Origin: UBA4716 sp002438865
Lineage (GTDB): Bacteria > Bacillota > Clostridia > UBA1381
Assembly: GCA_937907325.1 (NCBI GenBank)
Contig: CALERO010000172.1
Span: forward strand, 1-50,496
Direction of reading: 5' to 3'
DNA: 50,496 bases
A program made the position numbers and the translations under genes. Below the pieces are notes generated by a model. It did no database searches. It was not told the DNA's origin and worked only from the letters and a program-made list of their open reading frames with translations. Positions 16,303 through 24,725 of this stretch are shown one piece after another. How positions within the stretch are numbered: the stretch's first letter is position 1; every line of letters starts with the position of its first letter.

Positions 16303-17095
16303 CCGTGTTTATAATATTAATATTTTTATAAGCCTTAAAATAATGAAGTCCCGAGGTGACGGCGTTTCGTGATGACAGTTTCCACCCCGATGTACTTGTA
16401 TCGGCAATAATAAAGTCACGCACATAAAATCCGTTCGGTGCTATTTCGATGTGGTTAACCATCTTTGAAACCGTGTCACTGCTTCCGCCGCCCTCAAGAT
16501 TTGCGTAATGAGTTGTACGGCAGGGAAATCCCGTAATTGCCGTACCGCCGTATATAACAACGGTTTCACCTTTTTCATTGCCGTACGATTGCGAACGGCA
16601 GCCGTTGTACTTGCAAACCTCCACCGCTTTCGGGGTAAAGCCGAGATTTATAAATACCTCTGAAATTCTTTCTTCCGCTTTATAATATGCGGTTAAATCC
16701 GTAATGTTGTATGTACCGAATACAATTTCCGTTTTTGCGGCGTCAAGGGCGGCAAGCTCCGTTTTTGAAGCCTGCTCGACGTTAAGCACGTTTCCGAGTC
16801 CCACCTGTGCCGCAGTCACGCCGTGCGGATTTGTCTTGTCCGCCTTGTGAGCGTTTATGCTCGCCGTTGATGAATTTAATACCTCCACCACATCGGCATT
16901 TTCCTCAAGAGCTTGGCGTACCTCTTCAAGTACAGCCATATCGCCCGAAACATACTCTGTGATCGCCTTACTCACGCTGTCGCTGAGTTCTTTTTTTGAT
17001 GCGGCATTTTCGGAAATTGTTCTGAAATTGTCCCTTACTGTTTTCCACCAGTCTTTTAAAGTTGTTTTGCTGTCGTAGTTTTCTTTTAAAATCAC
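16283..17095 (-). CDS. Phage tail fibre protein
   Basis: This 270-residue protein has an N-terminal helical part. It also carries the motif ADKTNPHGVTAAQVGLGNV near residues 85-105, a hallmark of tail fibre repeats. The C-terminal part is beta-rich and glycine-containing. The GTG start at 17095 has GGAGG 7 bases upstream and overlaps the stop of the tail endopeptidase gene. Its exact role in host binding is unknown. Confidence 0.72.
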   Translation of the reverse strand: MILKENYDSKTTLKDWWKTVRDNFRTISENAASKKELSDSVSKAITEYVSGDMAVLEEVRQALEENADVVEVLNSSTASINAHKADKTNPHGVTAAQVGLGNVLNVEQASKTELAALDAAKTEIVFGTYNITDLTAYYKAEERISEVFINLGFTPKAVEVCKYNGCRSQSYGNEKGETVVIYGGTAITGFPCRTTHYANLEGGGSSDTVSKMVNHIEIAPNGFYVRDFIIADTSTSGWKLSSRNAVTSGLHYFKAYKNINIINTGDEDAD

Positions 17096-18495
17096 TTGCC
17101 TGCCTCCTCCACAATTATTTTTTTGCCGTTTACGAGCAGATTGCCTCCACTGTCCGCCGTAATCGTACAGCTGCCTATCTTAACGGCGGACGCATATATT
17201 TTCAATCCGTCGCTGTCCAGGCTTACGGCTTTGTCGGCAGACGATTTGTTGTATATGTCAAACACAAATCCGCCGCCCGAATTTCCTATGCGGCATTTCA
17301 CACTGCCGCCGTTTTTTATTTCAAAAACATCTCCCGAAATCTTCAAATCACCCGTACTGCTCACTCCGCTTATGTCGCTCGTAAGGCTTATCTGTCCGGC
17401 TATGGCTTGAGCGTTCACCTTTCCGGTTGATGTTGATATACTGCCGTACTTTTTTGCCAAAGTACCCATCTGATTGAGATAAAAGAACATATCCTTTTTC
17501 ACACGCCCTATTGAAACTGCCGTTTCCATAGGCTCGTAAGGGTAATACTCGATTTTTATAACCCGTTCGTATATCTTTTCTTTTCCGTCAAATATGCAAA
17601 CCTCGTCGCCGAGATTAAGAGAATATGTATTGCCGTTTTGCGCCAGCTTTGATAAATCGGCGAGCGTACCCGATACGTTAATTGCGGGAATGTCTATCCT
17701 GTCACGGTTTTGGCTGTCAAACTCCCATAATGCATGGTTCATAACGTCGGTCGGCGTGCTGTATTCGCTGTATTCCTTGTAACCCTCACGTATACCGTAA
17801 ACCGAAGCGTTTGCGCTGTCAATATACTGAACACCGCCGTTCACACTGCCTATATGTAAATCGTCTTTGCCGTAAGGATACAATCTCGTAACCGTGTCGG
17901 ATATGTCACGCTCTGCTGAAACATTCTGCAAATTATGTGTCAGATCAAGCGAAACAATCCTCTTGCTTGTGCATAACCGCTTTACAAGCGCTATTTTGTA
18001 TCCGTCAATAAACAACTCGCCCCTGCCGCAGTTTTCGATAATTTGCTGCATAACGTCGTACGGGGTGGTTTTGTCCGCAGATTCAAAATCAATTTTAAAC
18101 CCGTCATTATCCACCCATTCCAGACCGTACAACGATAACTCCTCATCGGTTGCCACGCTGAATTTCGTGTCCCGAAACGCCTCCCCGATAATTACCCTCG
18201 GTAATGCTCCTGCAAACCGAATGTTCTGTATGTGTTTTCTCGGTGCGTCGGCATTGTAAATGTTAAGACACTCGGCATGCAAACTCATGCCGTTTTCACG
18301 TGACAGACGCATTATCCTAAAAATCTGATTTTCGCAGACTATAAGGTCATTCACGGAAATTTCCTCCGCCTTTTCGTCATACGGATAAGTAAAAGATAAG
18401 CTGTAATCGCCGTTTATTTCATGGGTCACTTTCACCTCGTACGCATTGTTTAAAAATGATTTTGCGCCCTCTGTTTCACTGTATAATCTAAGCAT
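17092..18495 (-). CDS. Phage tail-associated protein (prophage endopeptidase tail / Tal family)
   Basis: This 467-residue protein resembles the minor structural tail proteins found after Dit in Gram-positive siphoviruses. The N-terminal hub-type domain covers about 1-330 (NDLIVCENQIFRIMR; RLYPYGKDDLHIGS; LNLGDEVCIFD), and a fibre-like C-terminal region with short beta repeats follows (DISGVSSTGDLKISGDVFEI). It forms the tail tip and can carry peptidoglycan cleavage activity, but no catalytic motif is evident here. Its start overlaps the Dit gene end by 8 bases. Confidence 0.8.
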   Translation of the reverse strand: MLRLYSETEGAKSFLNNAYEVKVTHEINGDYSLSFTYPYDEKAEEISVNDLIVCENQIFRIMRLSRENGMSLHAECLNIYNADAPRKHIQNIRFAGALPRVIIGEAFRDTKFSVATDEELSLYGLEWVDNDGFKIDFESADKTTPYDVMQQIIENCGRGELFIDGYKIALVKRLCTSKRIVSLDLTHNLQNVSAERDISDTVTRLYPYGKDDLHIGSVNGGVQYIDSANASVYGIREGYKEYSEYSTPTDVMNHALWEFDSQNRDRIDIPAINVSGTLADLSKLAQNGNTYSLNLGDEVCIFDGKEKIYERVIKIEYYPYEPMETAVSIGRVKKDMFFYLNQMGTLAKKYGSISTSTGKVNAQAIAGQISLTSDISGVSSTGDLKISGDVFEIKNGGSVKCRIGNSGGGFVFDIYNKSSADKAVSLDSDGLKIYASAVKIGSCTITADSGGNLLVNGKKIIVEEAGK

Positions 18496-19366
18496 TTCCT
18501 ACCTCCCCGGCATTTTCAAAATCAGCCGTGTACAGGAATTTCGGAGTGTAAATAACGGTTACTTTTACCTCTGATTTAAACTTTCTTTCGCCGGCAAGCG
18601 TAAATGTGTTTCTGCCCGGTGCCAATTCGGGGAAATCTCCGTTTATACAGCCTATAAGGCTGTCCCCATCACGATTTTTTGCCGTGCATTGCTCTGTGTC
18701 GATTTTTATGTATCCGCCGTACGCCTCCGAAATTCCGAGTATTTTTCCGCCGCATTCAAGGCTGATATTTACCGCCTTTTCGGTTTCTATGATTATTGTC
18801 GGACTCACGTACCAAGTCCCTATGTTTGTCACCTCAAAACTTCCGCCCGTTTCGCCTTTTGGCAAAGTAAAAACAAAATCCCCGTCAAGCTCAAGCGGAA
18901 GATTGCTTCCGATATGCAGTGAATTTCCTATTAAAGGTCCCGTCTGCGTATCAAACTGCGCATGCGCAAACGGCTCTGCGTCAAATACAACATTCAATAC
19001 TGCCTTGCAGCCGCTGTTTTCGGGAGCAAAATCGACCGAATTTATCACACGTGCCGACCATACGCTGTCGGGTATGTCGTCAAAAATCAGTTTGCCCCTG
19101 CCTGTCAGCCATGAACATATTCCGTTTATCCGCTCGTGCAGGCGGAAAATATTTTCCGCACGTATCTGCATTGTAAGCTGAAAAGTCCTGTTGTTGTAGA
19201 CGGCTCTTTTTTTGCTGTTCGCCTCGGTAAAATCATAACTGCCGTCTGCGGCGAGTGCGCTGTATGAATACTGTTTCGCCTCGGGAATTACCGTGCGTGA
19301 TTTCGTAAGCATAACAATTCCGAATTTGCTTGAATGTATGCCGTTAAAAGTAAAACCTGTTTTCAT
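18488..19366 (-). CDS. Distal tail protein (Dit family)
   Basis: This 292-residue protein opens with FTFNGIHSSKFGIVML, the usual Dit start. A first beta domain follows (YNNRTFQLTMQIRAEN; GRGKLIFDDIPDSVW), with a galectin-like C-terminal part. Dit hexamers link the tail tube to the tip in siphoviruses. Gene order tape measure, Dit, Tal is conserved. The ribosome binding site GGAAGGGTG is upstream of the ATG, and only one base separates it from the tape measure stop. Confidence 0.88.
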   Translation of the reverse strand: MKTGFTFNGIHSSKFGIVMLTKSRTVIPEAKQYSYSALAADGSYDFTEANSKKRAVYNNRTFQLTMQIRAENIFRLHERINGICSWLTGRGKLIFDDIPDSVWSARVINSVDFAPENSGCKAVLNVVFDAEPFAHAQFDTQTGPLIGNSLHIGSNLPLELDGDFVFTLPKGETGGSFEVTNIGTWYVSPTIIIETEKAVNISLECGGKILGISEAYGGYIKIDTEQCTAKNRDGDSLIGCINGDFPELAPGRNTFTLAGERKFKSEVKVTVIYTPKFLYTADFENAGEVGNA

Positions 19367-19367
19367 A

Positions 19368-20888
19368 TCAATACACCCTTCCGTTATAATTAAGCCTGCC
19401 TAAACCCGAAACAAACGAACCGCCTATAATCTTCATAATATCCGACTGCGACATTGATGAATTAATGCTTATTGTTCTGCTGTCTGTGTACGAACTTCCC
19501 GATGACATATTGCGTATCACTCCGTAAATACTTGATAAAATCTGATATGTTGCCGCATTTGTCGATGCTATGCTGTTTTTTGCCGCATCTACCGCCGCCT
19601 GTATTCCCGACTCTATCTGCGTAATGCTGTACGTACCGTTCATAATGCTTTTTAAAGCTGCGTCCTTGCCGCTTTCCATGATGTCGTATTTTTTCTGCAT
19701 TGCGTCTATTACCGCACTGTTGCGCTGCTGCAGCTCGTACAGCTTTTGATTTCTCTCCTCGGTGCGAAGTTCCGTTTTTAAATCCGAAAGTTTTTCCTTT
19801 CCCCGCTCTGTCACGGAATTTTCGTAAAATCCGATGTCACGCCTCAGATTTTGCATATTTTCCTTTCGGTCGGATACCGTCCAGCTGTCCTTTAGGGTTT
19901 GTTCCTGTTTGGAAAAGGCGTCTTTTTGCTGTTTTATTGCAGCGGCATATTCCTTAAGCTTTAAATCGTACTGTGCCGACTGTGCATTGTATAAATCCAT
20001 TTTTGTCCTGTTTGACTCGTTCGTGTATTCGTCAAAGGAAATTTTTCCGCTGTCATAAAAATTTTTTATTCGGTCAAGCTTGCGGTTAAAGAATTTCGTC
20101 GGACTGTCATCATAGTCGCCCCAGTCACCGAAGGTGCTCCGCATTTCGTACCAGGTGTCGGCGTCATTTTGCCAGTTGGCGTACTCTGCGGCGTATTTTT
20201 CACGTGTCTTGTCAAAAATTTCGTCCTGTATACTCTGTCTTGCGGTGTTGTACTCACGAAAATCAATCAACCCGGCGTCGTAATACTCCTGCGTGTACTT
20301 TCCCATGCGGTTCAAGCCGGCAATGTAATCGTCCGCCGTAAGACCGTTGTATTTCTCCTCGTGTTTGAGCCATTTTTCCGATAATTCCGCCCTGCCCTCG
20401 TATAATTGCTTGCCGAAATCAAAAACCGCACTGTTGTACTCACGCATATCTATAAGACCGCGGTTTAAAAATCCCGCATTGAGATTTTTGTATTCACCGA
20501 ATGTACCTATGGCTTTTTCCGTGCCGTTCGGCATTGAGGCGAAATAATCCCTGTGCTTAATGTAGCTTTCGGAAACATTGTTTGCGTCCTTTGCACGGCT
20601 TTGTTCAAGCTCGTAAATGCTGCGGCGTGCCTCCCAGTATACGCTCGGATCGTATGAATATACATTCATTGCATTTTGCCACCATTGTATGCGGTCGTCA
20701 ATGCTCCGCTTGCCCGAATTTTCCCAGCCGTTGTAGCGTTTTCTTGCGTTGCTGAATTTGCCGTCGCCGTAACCGACTGCGGCGTGTGTAGATATGGACT
20801 CTATCTCGGACTGCGCTTTTCTGACCGCCTCCGTAAGACCGCTCACATCGCCGTTTATAAGGACGGTAAGCTCTGCTATTTCGGACAT
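19368..20888 (-). CDS. Short tape measure-like tail protein
   Basis: This 506-residue, largely helical protein sits where the tape measure gene belongs, after the tail chaperones and before Dit. It opens with ELTVLINGDVSGLTEAVRKA, a common tape measure start. Its body is rich in Tyr, Asp, Lys and Glu, with repeated segments (NAGFLNRGLIDMREYNSAVF; EYYDAGLIDFREYNTARQS; KNFYDSGKISFDEYTNES). Tape measures are usually 600-2000 residues with hydrophobic segments. This one has no clear membrane segment until a mild stretch near the end. At about 0.15 nm per residue the tail would be about 75 nm. Confidence 0.72.
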   Translation of the reverse strand: MSEIAELTVLINGDVSGLTEAVRKAQSEIESISTHAAVGYGDGKFSNARKRYNGWENSGKRSIDDRIQWWQNAMNVYSYDPSVYWEARRSIYELEQSRAKDANNVSESYIKHRDYFASMPNGTEKAIGTFGEYKNLNAGFLNRGLIDMREYNSAVFDFGKQLYEGRAELSEKWLKHEEKYNGLTADDYIAGLNRMGKYTQEYYDAGLIDFREYNTARQSIQDEIFDKTREKYAAEYANWQNDADTWYEMRSTFGDWGDYDDSPTKFFNRKLDRIKNFYDSGKISFDEYTNESNRTKMDLYNAQSAQYDLKLKEYAAAIKQQKDAFSKQEQTLKDSWTVSDRKENMQNLRRDIGFYENSVTERGKEKLSDLKTELRTEERNQKLYELQQRNSAVIDAMQKKYDIMESGKDAALKSIMNGTYSITQIESGIQAAVDAAKNSIASTNAATYQILSSIYGVIRNMSSGSSYTDSRTISINSSMSQSDIMKIIGGSFVSGLGRLNYNGRVY

Positions 20889-20904
20889 ATCATCACTCCT
20901 TCCC

Positions 20905-21365
20905 TTATTGTCCGTAAAACATTTTCAGATGACCGCTCATAGGCGAGCGGTCATCTTCATCAGAAGAAGAAAGGGAGTCCAGCATACGAAACAAAACAAA
21001 CGGACTTTGCTTTCCCGCTGCGTCAGGCAGAATTCCGCACGATTTGAAAAGCATCGCATAAAGCGAGCGCAGGTCCGTGCTTTCTCCGCCTGACGCTCTC
21101 AGTTTTTTGGCGATAACGCCTCTGCGTAAAATGACCATAATTCAATGCATAATCTTGTGCGTTCGGAGGGCGAAAGGCTGTCTATAACGTCCTGCGTAGC
21201 CTCCGTACCCTCGAATATGTAATCCACGGCGTCACGGCAGATGTTTAAAGGTCCGTGCTTGCCGGGGCAATTGTGCGCATCGTTTATGATGCACATTGTT
21301 TCAAAGTCGAACGGCTTTGAAACGTACTTTTTCTTGTCCTTTGTAAATGTCACTGTATGCTGCAT
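20905..21365 (-). CDS. Tail assembly chaperone fusion (gpGT-type, made by -1 frameshift)
   Basis: A -1 shift at A-AAA-AAC (21102-21108), just before the TGA of the short chaperone, joins its 88 residues to 65 residues of the overlapping frame (LRASGGESTDLRSLYAMLF onward), giving 153 residues. In lambda-like phages such a rare fusion binds the tape measure while the abundant short form coats it. The second frame has no good start or ribosome binding site of its own. The fusion is inferred from the slippery site, the frame relation and the gene position. Confidence 0.8.
21099..21365 (-). CDS. Tail assembly chaperone, short form (gpG-type)
   Basis: This 88-residue protein (QHTVTFTKDKKKYVSKPFDF; DYIFEGTEATQDVIDSLSP) lies between the major tail protein and tape measure genes, the standard site of gpG. 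Its last codons are CCA AAA AAC TGA, which hold a canonical slippery heptamer directly before the stop. The ribosome binding site is AAGGAAGG. As in other siphoviruses it should be a non-structural chaperone of the tape measure. Confidence 0.83.
   Translation of the reverse strand: MQHTVTFTKDKKKYVSKPFDFETMCIINDAHNCPGKHGPLNICRDAVDYIFEGTEATQDVIDSLSPSERTRLCIELWSFYAEALSPKN
21102..21108 (-). promoter_or_regulatory. Programmed -1 ribosomal frameshift site (A AAA AAC)
   Basis: On the minus strand the phased heptamer A-AAA-AAC immediately precedes the TGA stop (21099-21101). The overlapping -1 frame stays open to 20905. A weak possible stimulatory stem (GAGCG with CGCTC about 25 bases later) follows. 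Confidence 0.8.
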
Positions 21366-21378
21366 AATAAATCCTTCC

Positions 21379-21981
21379 TTAGCTCAATAATGTGTTCATA
21401 TCGCCGAACCACGCCGTTTCAAACGCCGCAAGCGTAGAAAAGCTTTCGTTGTTTTCAACGTCCGCCTGGTCGACATACATATAGATGTTGTCATCATAAT
21501 CTCTGTGAACAGCGGTGTAAGTTGCCTTTGCCGTCTGCTTGTCGGACGAACCCGAGGACGGCTTTGTTTTTCCGCCCAGATTTGAGGCAAAACTGTATGA
21601 GCCCTTAAAATACTTTACGTATCTGTAAGTGCCGTCCGACTTCAAAATTCTCCATGCCACTCCGAAATATGTGCGTGTAACCTCTTTTGAAACGAGTACC
21701 GCACCGTTCACACGTGTAAGTCCCCGCCATGCGGCGTCAACCTCCGGCGGAATGTCTGCGTTTTCTATTTCGTGTCCGATTTTTTCTATGTAAGTTTCAA
21801 CGTCATAGATACCGTTGTCTGCGTCGAATACGTCCTCGCCGCCGTTGTCCGTCGGCGAAATCTGTACCGTACCTTTTAAAGAAACAGGGGTATCGTAGGT
21901 TGTCCCCTCGGCGTCGTCGGTAAGCACTTTGAAGAATGTGTACTTGTCCACGCCGATAGTAGGTAATGGTTTCTTGTTCAT
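21379..21981 (-). CDS. Major tail tube protein (phi13 family)
   Basis: This 200-residue protein is of the phi13-type major tail family. It opens PTIGVDKYTFFKVLTDD with SLKGTVQISPTDNGG, then carries VNGAVLVSKEVTRTYFGVAWR and a C-terminal beta part. It polymerises to form the tail tube. GGAGG precedes the ATG. Its place between the tail terminator-like gene and the chaperones agrees with the assignment. Confidence 0.85.
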   Translation of the reverse strand: MNKKPLPTIGVDKYTFFKVLTDDAEGTTYDTPVSLKGTVQISPTDNGGEDVFDADNGIYDVETYIEKIGHEIENADIPPEVDAAWRGLTRVNGAVLVSKEVTRTYFGVAWRILKSDGTYRYVKYFKGSYSFASNLGGKTKPSSGSSDKQTAKATYTAVHRDYDDNIYMYVDQADVENNESFSTLAAFETAWFGDMNTLLS

Positions 21982-21996
21982 AAAATTCCTCCTGTG

Positions 21997-22338
21997 TTAT
22001 TCAGTGTAAAAAGATTTTGTAAAGCGTGCGGAACGGTGGTAAACATTTTTCTCACCTCTCGGAATATCCGCCGAAAATATTTCCGTCCAGCCGTCCTTGC
22101 AAAGGCAGCGCCGTACATCGGCGTAAATCTGCACCGCCTGCTTTGGGGTTTTCGCCCAGATGTCTGCCGATATTGTGCCGTCACGGAAATATTCACGGTT
22201 GTCGCAGGCAAATGTTCCGCACTCTTTCAGTGTGTAAAAGCTGATAACAGGGAGAGTTGAAAAACTCTGCGGATAATAAAATACAACATTGTAACCCGTC
22301 TTTTTCAGTGATTTTTCAGCTTCTTCGTTTATGTCCAT
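21997..22338 (-). CDS. Phage tail completion/terminator-like protein
   Basis: This 113-residue protein sits directly before the major tail gene, where siphoviruses encode the tail terminator. Its sequence (YNVVFYYPQSFSTLPVISFY; DIWAKTPKQAVQIYADVRRC) has the alternating strand/helix pattern of that small fold. GGAGGAATT precedes the ATG. The assignment rests mainly on position. Confidence 0.6.
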   Translation of the reverse strand: MDINEEAEKSLKKTGYNVVFYYPQSFSTLPVISFYTLKECGTFACDNREYFRDGTISADIWAKTPKQAVQIYADVRRCLCKDGWTEIFSADIPRGEKNVYHRSARFTKSFYTE

Positions 22339-22349
22339 AATTCCTCCCG

Positions 22350-22595
22350 TTATAGTTTTTGTGTAATATTGTAAATAGCTTCTGTAAATTCAGGCTTTGG
22401 CGGAAAATTCTCCGTACCGAACTCGGATTTTACGGCTTCGGGATCGTTTACTGATACTTTAAGTACACTCCCGTCACGCTCAAGTATGGCTTTGCCGTAC
22501 TTTTCGGAGATTTCCTCACCGATGCCGTCCGTAAATTTTTCCGCCTTGTCCAAAGCGAAGCCGTATAATTTTTCCAAAGCTGCCCGTGCGTTCAT
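22350..22595 (-). CDS. Small head-tail joining protein (gp10-like position)
   Basis: This 81-residue protein has a helical start (ARAALEKLYGFALDKAEKF) and a beta end. It overlaps the preceding gene by 4 bases and lies 11 bases before the tail terminator-like gene. In this slot many phages encode an HK97 gp10-like protein of 120-150 residues, so this is shorter than usual. No motif fixes the function. Confidence 0.5.
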   Translation of the reverse strand: MNARAALEKLYGFALDKAEKFTDGIGEEISEKYGKAILERDGSVLKVSVNDPEAVKSEFGTENFPPKPEFTEAIYNITQKL

Positions 22596-22903
22596 AGTAC
22601 CTCCCGCAATATAGCCATATCGCCCATACGGCGGTTTTCAGCGTACTCAACTCTGTACATAATTCCGCCCGTCCTGACGTAATTTCCGACCTCAATTTTG
22701 CGCTTTCCGTTATGAAACATACGCACACGCCGTTCCTCAGTAAGCGAAAATTCTCTGTCGGCTGTTTCTCCCGAAACAGGCTGTATGTCTGCCGAAATGA
22801 CATATAATAATGTCATTTCGGCATCAGAGCCGTATCCGCCCGAATTTTTAACATCAAAGATTTCCGCCGGAGTGTCATAAAAAATATCGAATTTATCTGT
22901 CAT
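22592..22903 (-). CDS. Phage head closure / head-tail adaptor protein
   Basis: This 103-residue beta-rich protein (KFDIFYDTPAEIFDV; VGNYVRTGGIMYRVEYAENR) is of the size and order of head-closure proteins, the ring that follows the connector. It overlaps its neighbours on both sides by 4 bases, which suggests tight translational coupling. The assignment comes from position and general pattern. Confidence 0.6.
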   Translation of the reverse strand: MTDKFDIFYDTPAEIFDVKNSGGYGSDAEMTLLYVISADIQPVSGETADREFSLTEERRVRMFHNGKRKIEVGNYVRTGGIMYRVEYAENRRMGDMAILREVL

Positions 22904-23256
22904 AATAATCCTCCGCTTTTCGACACCTCTGACGGAAGCTTTGCCTTAAAGGGTGCAAGGCGTGAATAGTAGTCCTCCAATACAGCTTTTGTACTTAAAA
23001 ACTGAATTTTCCTGTCGCCCTCCGTAATCGAGGATACACCTTTGCTGCTGCGGTTTTCGTAAACGCTCGCCGCAATCTGCGGTATCAGCCCGTAAAGCTG
23101 ATACGGCAGAATAGGCAAACGGCAGTACGAAAGTACAAGATTTACGGTATCCTCAATAATAAATTCAAGCAGTTCGTCGGCGGAATTGTCCTCAATTTTG
23201 AGAAGCTTTTTTGTGTCCGCCAGTATCTCCGATTTGTAATTTCCCGTAGTAATCAC
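22900..23256 (-). CDS. Phage head-tail connector protein (gp6-like)
   Basis: This 118-residue mostly helical protein contains DELLEFIIEDTVNLVLSYCR and later YENRSSKGVSSITEGDRKI. That pattern matches phage_connect/HK97 gp6-like connectors: a helical bundle followed by a short loop that contacts the portal. It is the first gene after the major capsid gene, as in most siphoviruses. Confidence 0.75.
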   Translation of the reverse strand: MITTGNYKSEILADTKKLLKIEDNSADELLEFIIEDTVNLVLSYCRLPILPYQLYGLIPQIAASVYENRSSKGVSSITEGDRKIQFLSTKAVLEDYYSRLAPFKAKLPSEVSKSGGLL

Positions 23257-23273
23257 CTGCCAATACCGAAATA

Positions 23274-24122
23274 TCAGTTGCCCGTTGATGAACCGCCCGA
23301 CTGTGAGGCGGTCTTGTGTACATATATAGCCGTCTTTTTGCTTTTGAGAACGAAAGCGTCGTAGTATACCCTTCCCTCGATGAGCCAGCCGTTTATGCCG
23401 GGCGGATTGTCGTGAATTTTGTATTCTGCCAGCTTAACGGGAGCGGTTGTTGCACTCTTGTTAAGGATTATAAAGTTTACGCCCGTCGGGAGATACGAAG
23501 ACGGAACAACCACAATCGGAATACCGTCTATCGAACCGACCTGACCCTTGATGAGCATTTTCTGCGATAAATCGCCGCTCTTTATAAAGCTTGAATCCTC
23601 CTTGATAAGCTTGTAGAATGCGCTTGAAATAAACGCCGTACAGCCGTCACGGGGAACTTTTTTGTCGATAAGTTCGGTTGTGCCGTCAAGGAAAGCGTCG
23701 TAGGCGTTGCTGCTTGTGAGCGTGCCCGTAACGGTCTTTCCGGCATTCTTGCAGATTGCGTCAAATCTGTATGTATCTATTTCGGGTATAACCACCTCAC
23801 GAAGCTGACGCTGAAGCGCCGAGCCTGCGGCGTTCGCCATCTGCGTGTCGTTGAAATTTCCTCTGTCGATTGTAAAAGTGAAACTTCTGTCCTTTGACAT
23901 TGTAAGCTCCTGAACGGTGTTTTCAAGCTCCGACGGAGTTCCGTAGCGATCTGCGCCCGATCTTGTGTAATCGTTCATCGGTGCTGTCGGAACGGAGAAT
24001 ACGTTTACCGTCTTTGTTCCGACAAAATCATAGTCGTTGTTTACCGCCGCACCGGTAAGTGCCTCTCTTGAAAATCTTTCGTCTATTTTCTGAGCATATT
24101 TGCTTGCGTAATTAATTGCCAT
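23274..24122 (-). CDS. Major capsid protein
   Basis: This 282-residue coat protein follows the scaffold gene. Recognisable parts include VNNDYDFVGTKTVNVFSVPT near residue 30, FTFTIDRGNFNDTQM, a helix with EVVIPEIDTYRF, and a C-terminal beta region (GSIDGIPIVVVPSSYLP). It resembles the P22/SPP1-like coat proteins of clostridial phages, which are not processed by a protease, and no capsid protease gene is present. AAAGGA lies 10 bases upstream of the ATG. Confidence 0.85.
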   Translation of the reverse strand: MAINYASKYAQKIDERFSREALTGAAVNNDYDFVGTKTVNVFSVPTAPMNDYTRSGADRYGTPSELENTVQELTMSKDRSFTFTIDRGNFNDTQMANAAGSALQRQLREVVIPEIDTYRFDAICKNAGKTVTGTLTSSNAYDAFLDGTTELIDKKVPRDGCTAFISSAFYKLIKEDSSFIKSGDLSQKMLIKGQVGSIDGIPIVVVPSSYLPTGVNFIILNKSATTAPVKLAEYKIHDNPPGINGWLIEGRVYYDAFVLKSKKTAIYVHKTASQSGGSSTGN

Positions 24123-24152
24123 AAATATCTGTTTCCTTTCTTTTGTTTAAAA

Positions 24153-24641
24153 TCAGCAGCCGAAACCGTTTAAGAACGGATCGCTTTCTGTTCTTATGCC
24201 GCTGCCTGTTTTTACGGCGCCGCCCTTTAATCTTTCGGACAGTCCCTGCTCCACCGCTTTCAAAAATTCCTTTTTAAAGCTTTCGATGTTAGCCGAGGTT
24301 TCGGCGGAATTTTTCCCTGCAAGAATTTTTGCAAACGTTATGGGCAGATCGTTTTCCGAAAGCATTTTAGCCGCCTCGAACTCCATTTTCTCGGCGAGGT
24401 ATCTGCCTTTTTCCTCGTCAAATTCCTTGCGGTTTTTTTCAAATTCCGCTTTTGCACGCTCCTCGGGATTCATCGAGGCAAGCTTTGCGGCGTCATCTCT
24501 CTCCGAGCGGATTTTTTCCTCGCTGTCCTTTTCCCAACTTGCTTTCTCCGCCTCAACCGCCTTTTCAATCTCCTTTTTGAGTTCCTCCGCCGTGTAAGTT
24601 TTTTCTTCTTCTTTTACGGCGTTCTTTTTTCTGATGTCCAT
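24153..24641 (-). CDS. Capsid scaffolding protein (DUF4355/gp20-like)
   Basis: This 162-residue, highly charged coiled-coil protein (EEEKTYTAEELKKEIEKAVE; ASMNPEERAKAEFEKNRKE) ends in a short basic/glycine part. Such proteins sit directly before the major capsid gene and act as internal scaffolds. The start chosen is ATG 24641 with AAGGAGG 9 bases upstream; an in-frame Met at 24695 lies in the hairpin region and has no ribosome binding site. Confidence 0.85.
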   Translation of the reverse strand: MDIRKKNAVKEEEKTYTAEELKKEIEKAVEAEKASWEKDSEEKIRSERDDAAKLASMNPEERAKAEFEKNRKEFDEEKGRYLAEKMEFEAAKMLSENDLPITFAKILAGKNSAETSANIESFKKEFLKAVEQGLSERLKGGAVKTGSGIRTESDPFLNGFGC

Positions 24642-24669
24642 TAAAAAAATCCTCCTTGTAAAATCTACC

Positions 24670-24716
24670 TTGCGCCGAGCCGCCGCCGGGCGCAAAAAAT
24701 ATAAAACCGGTTTTAT
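24670..24716 (-). promoter_or_regulatory. Hairpin and palindrome between portal and scaffold genes
   Basis: TTGCGCC (24670-24676) pairs with GGCGCAA (24689-24695). Next to it lies the 16-base perfect palindrome ATAAAACCGGTTTTAT (24701-24716). No U-run follows on the minus strand, so it is more likely an RNA-processing or stability element, or a protein site, than a strong terminator. Confidence 0.5.
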
Positions 24717-24725
24717 TTGCTTAAA

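Noticed and set aside
20905..21138. 77-residue ORF as an independent gene
   Set aside because: Its first codons overlap the chaperone gene, it has no ribosome binding site, and a canonical slippery heptamer joins the two frames; it is treated as the frameshift extension.
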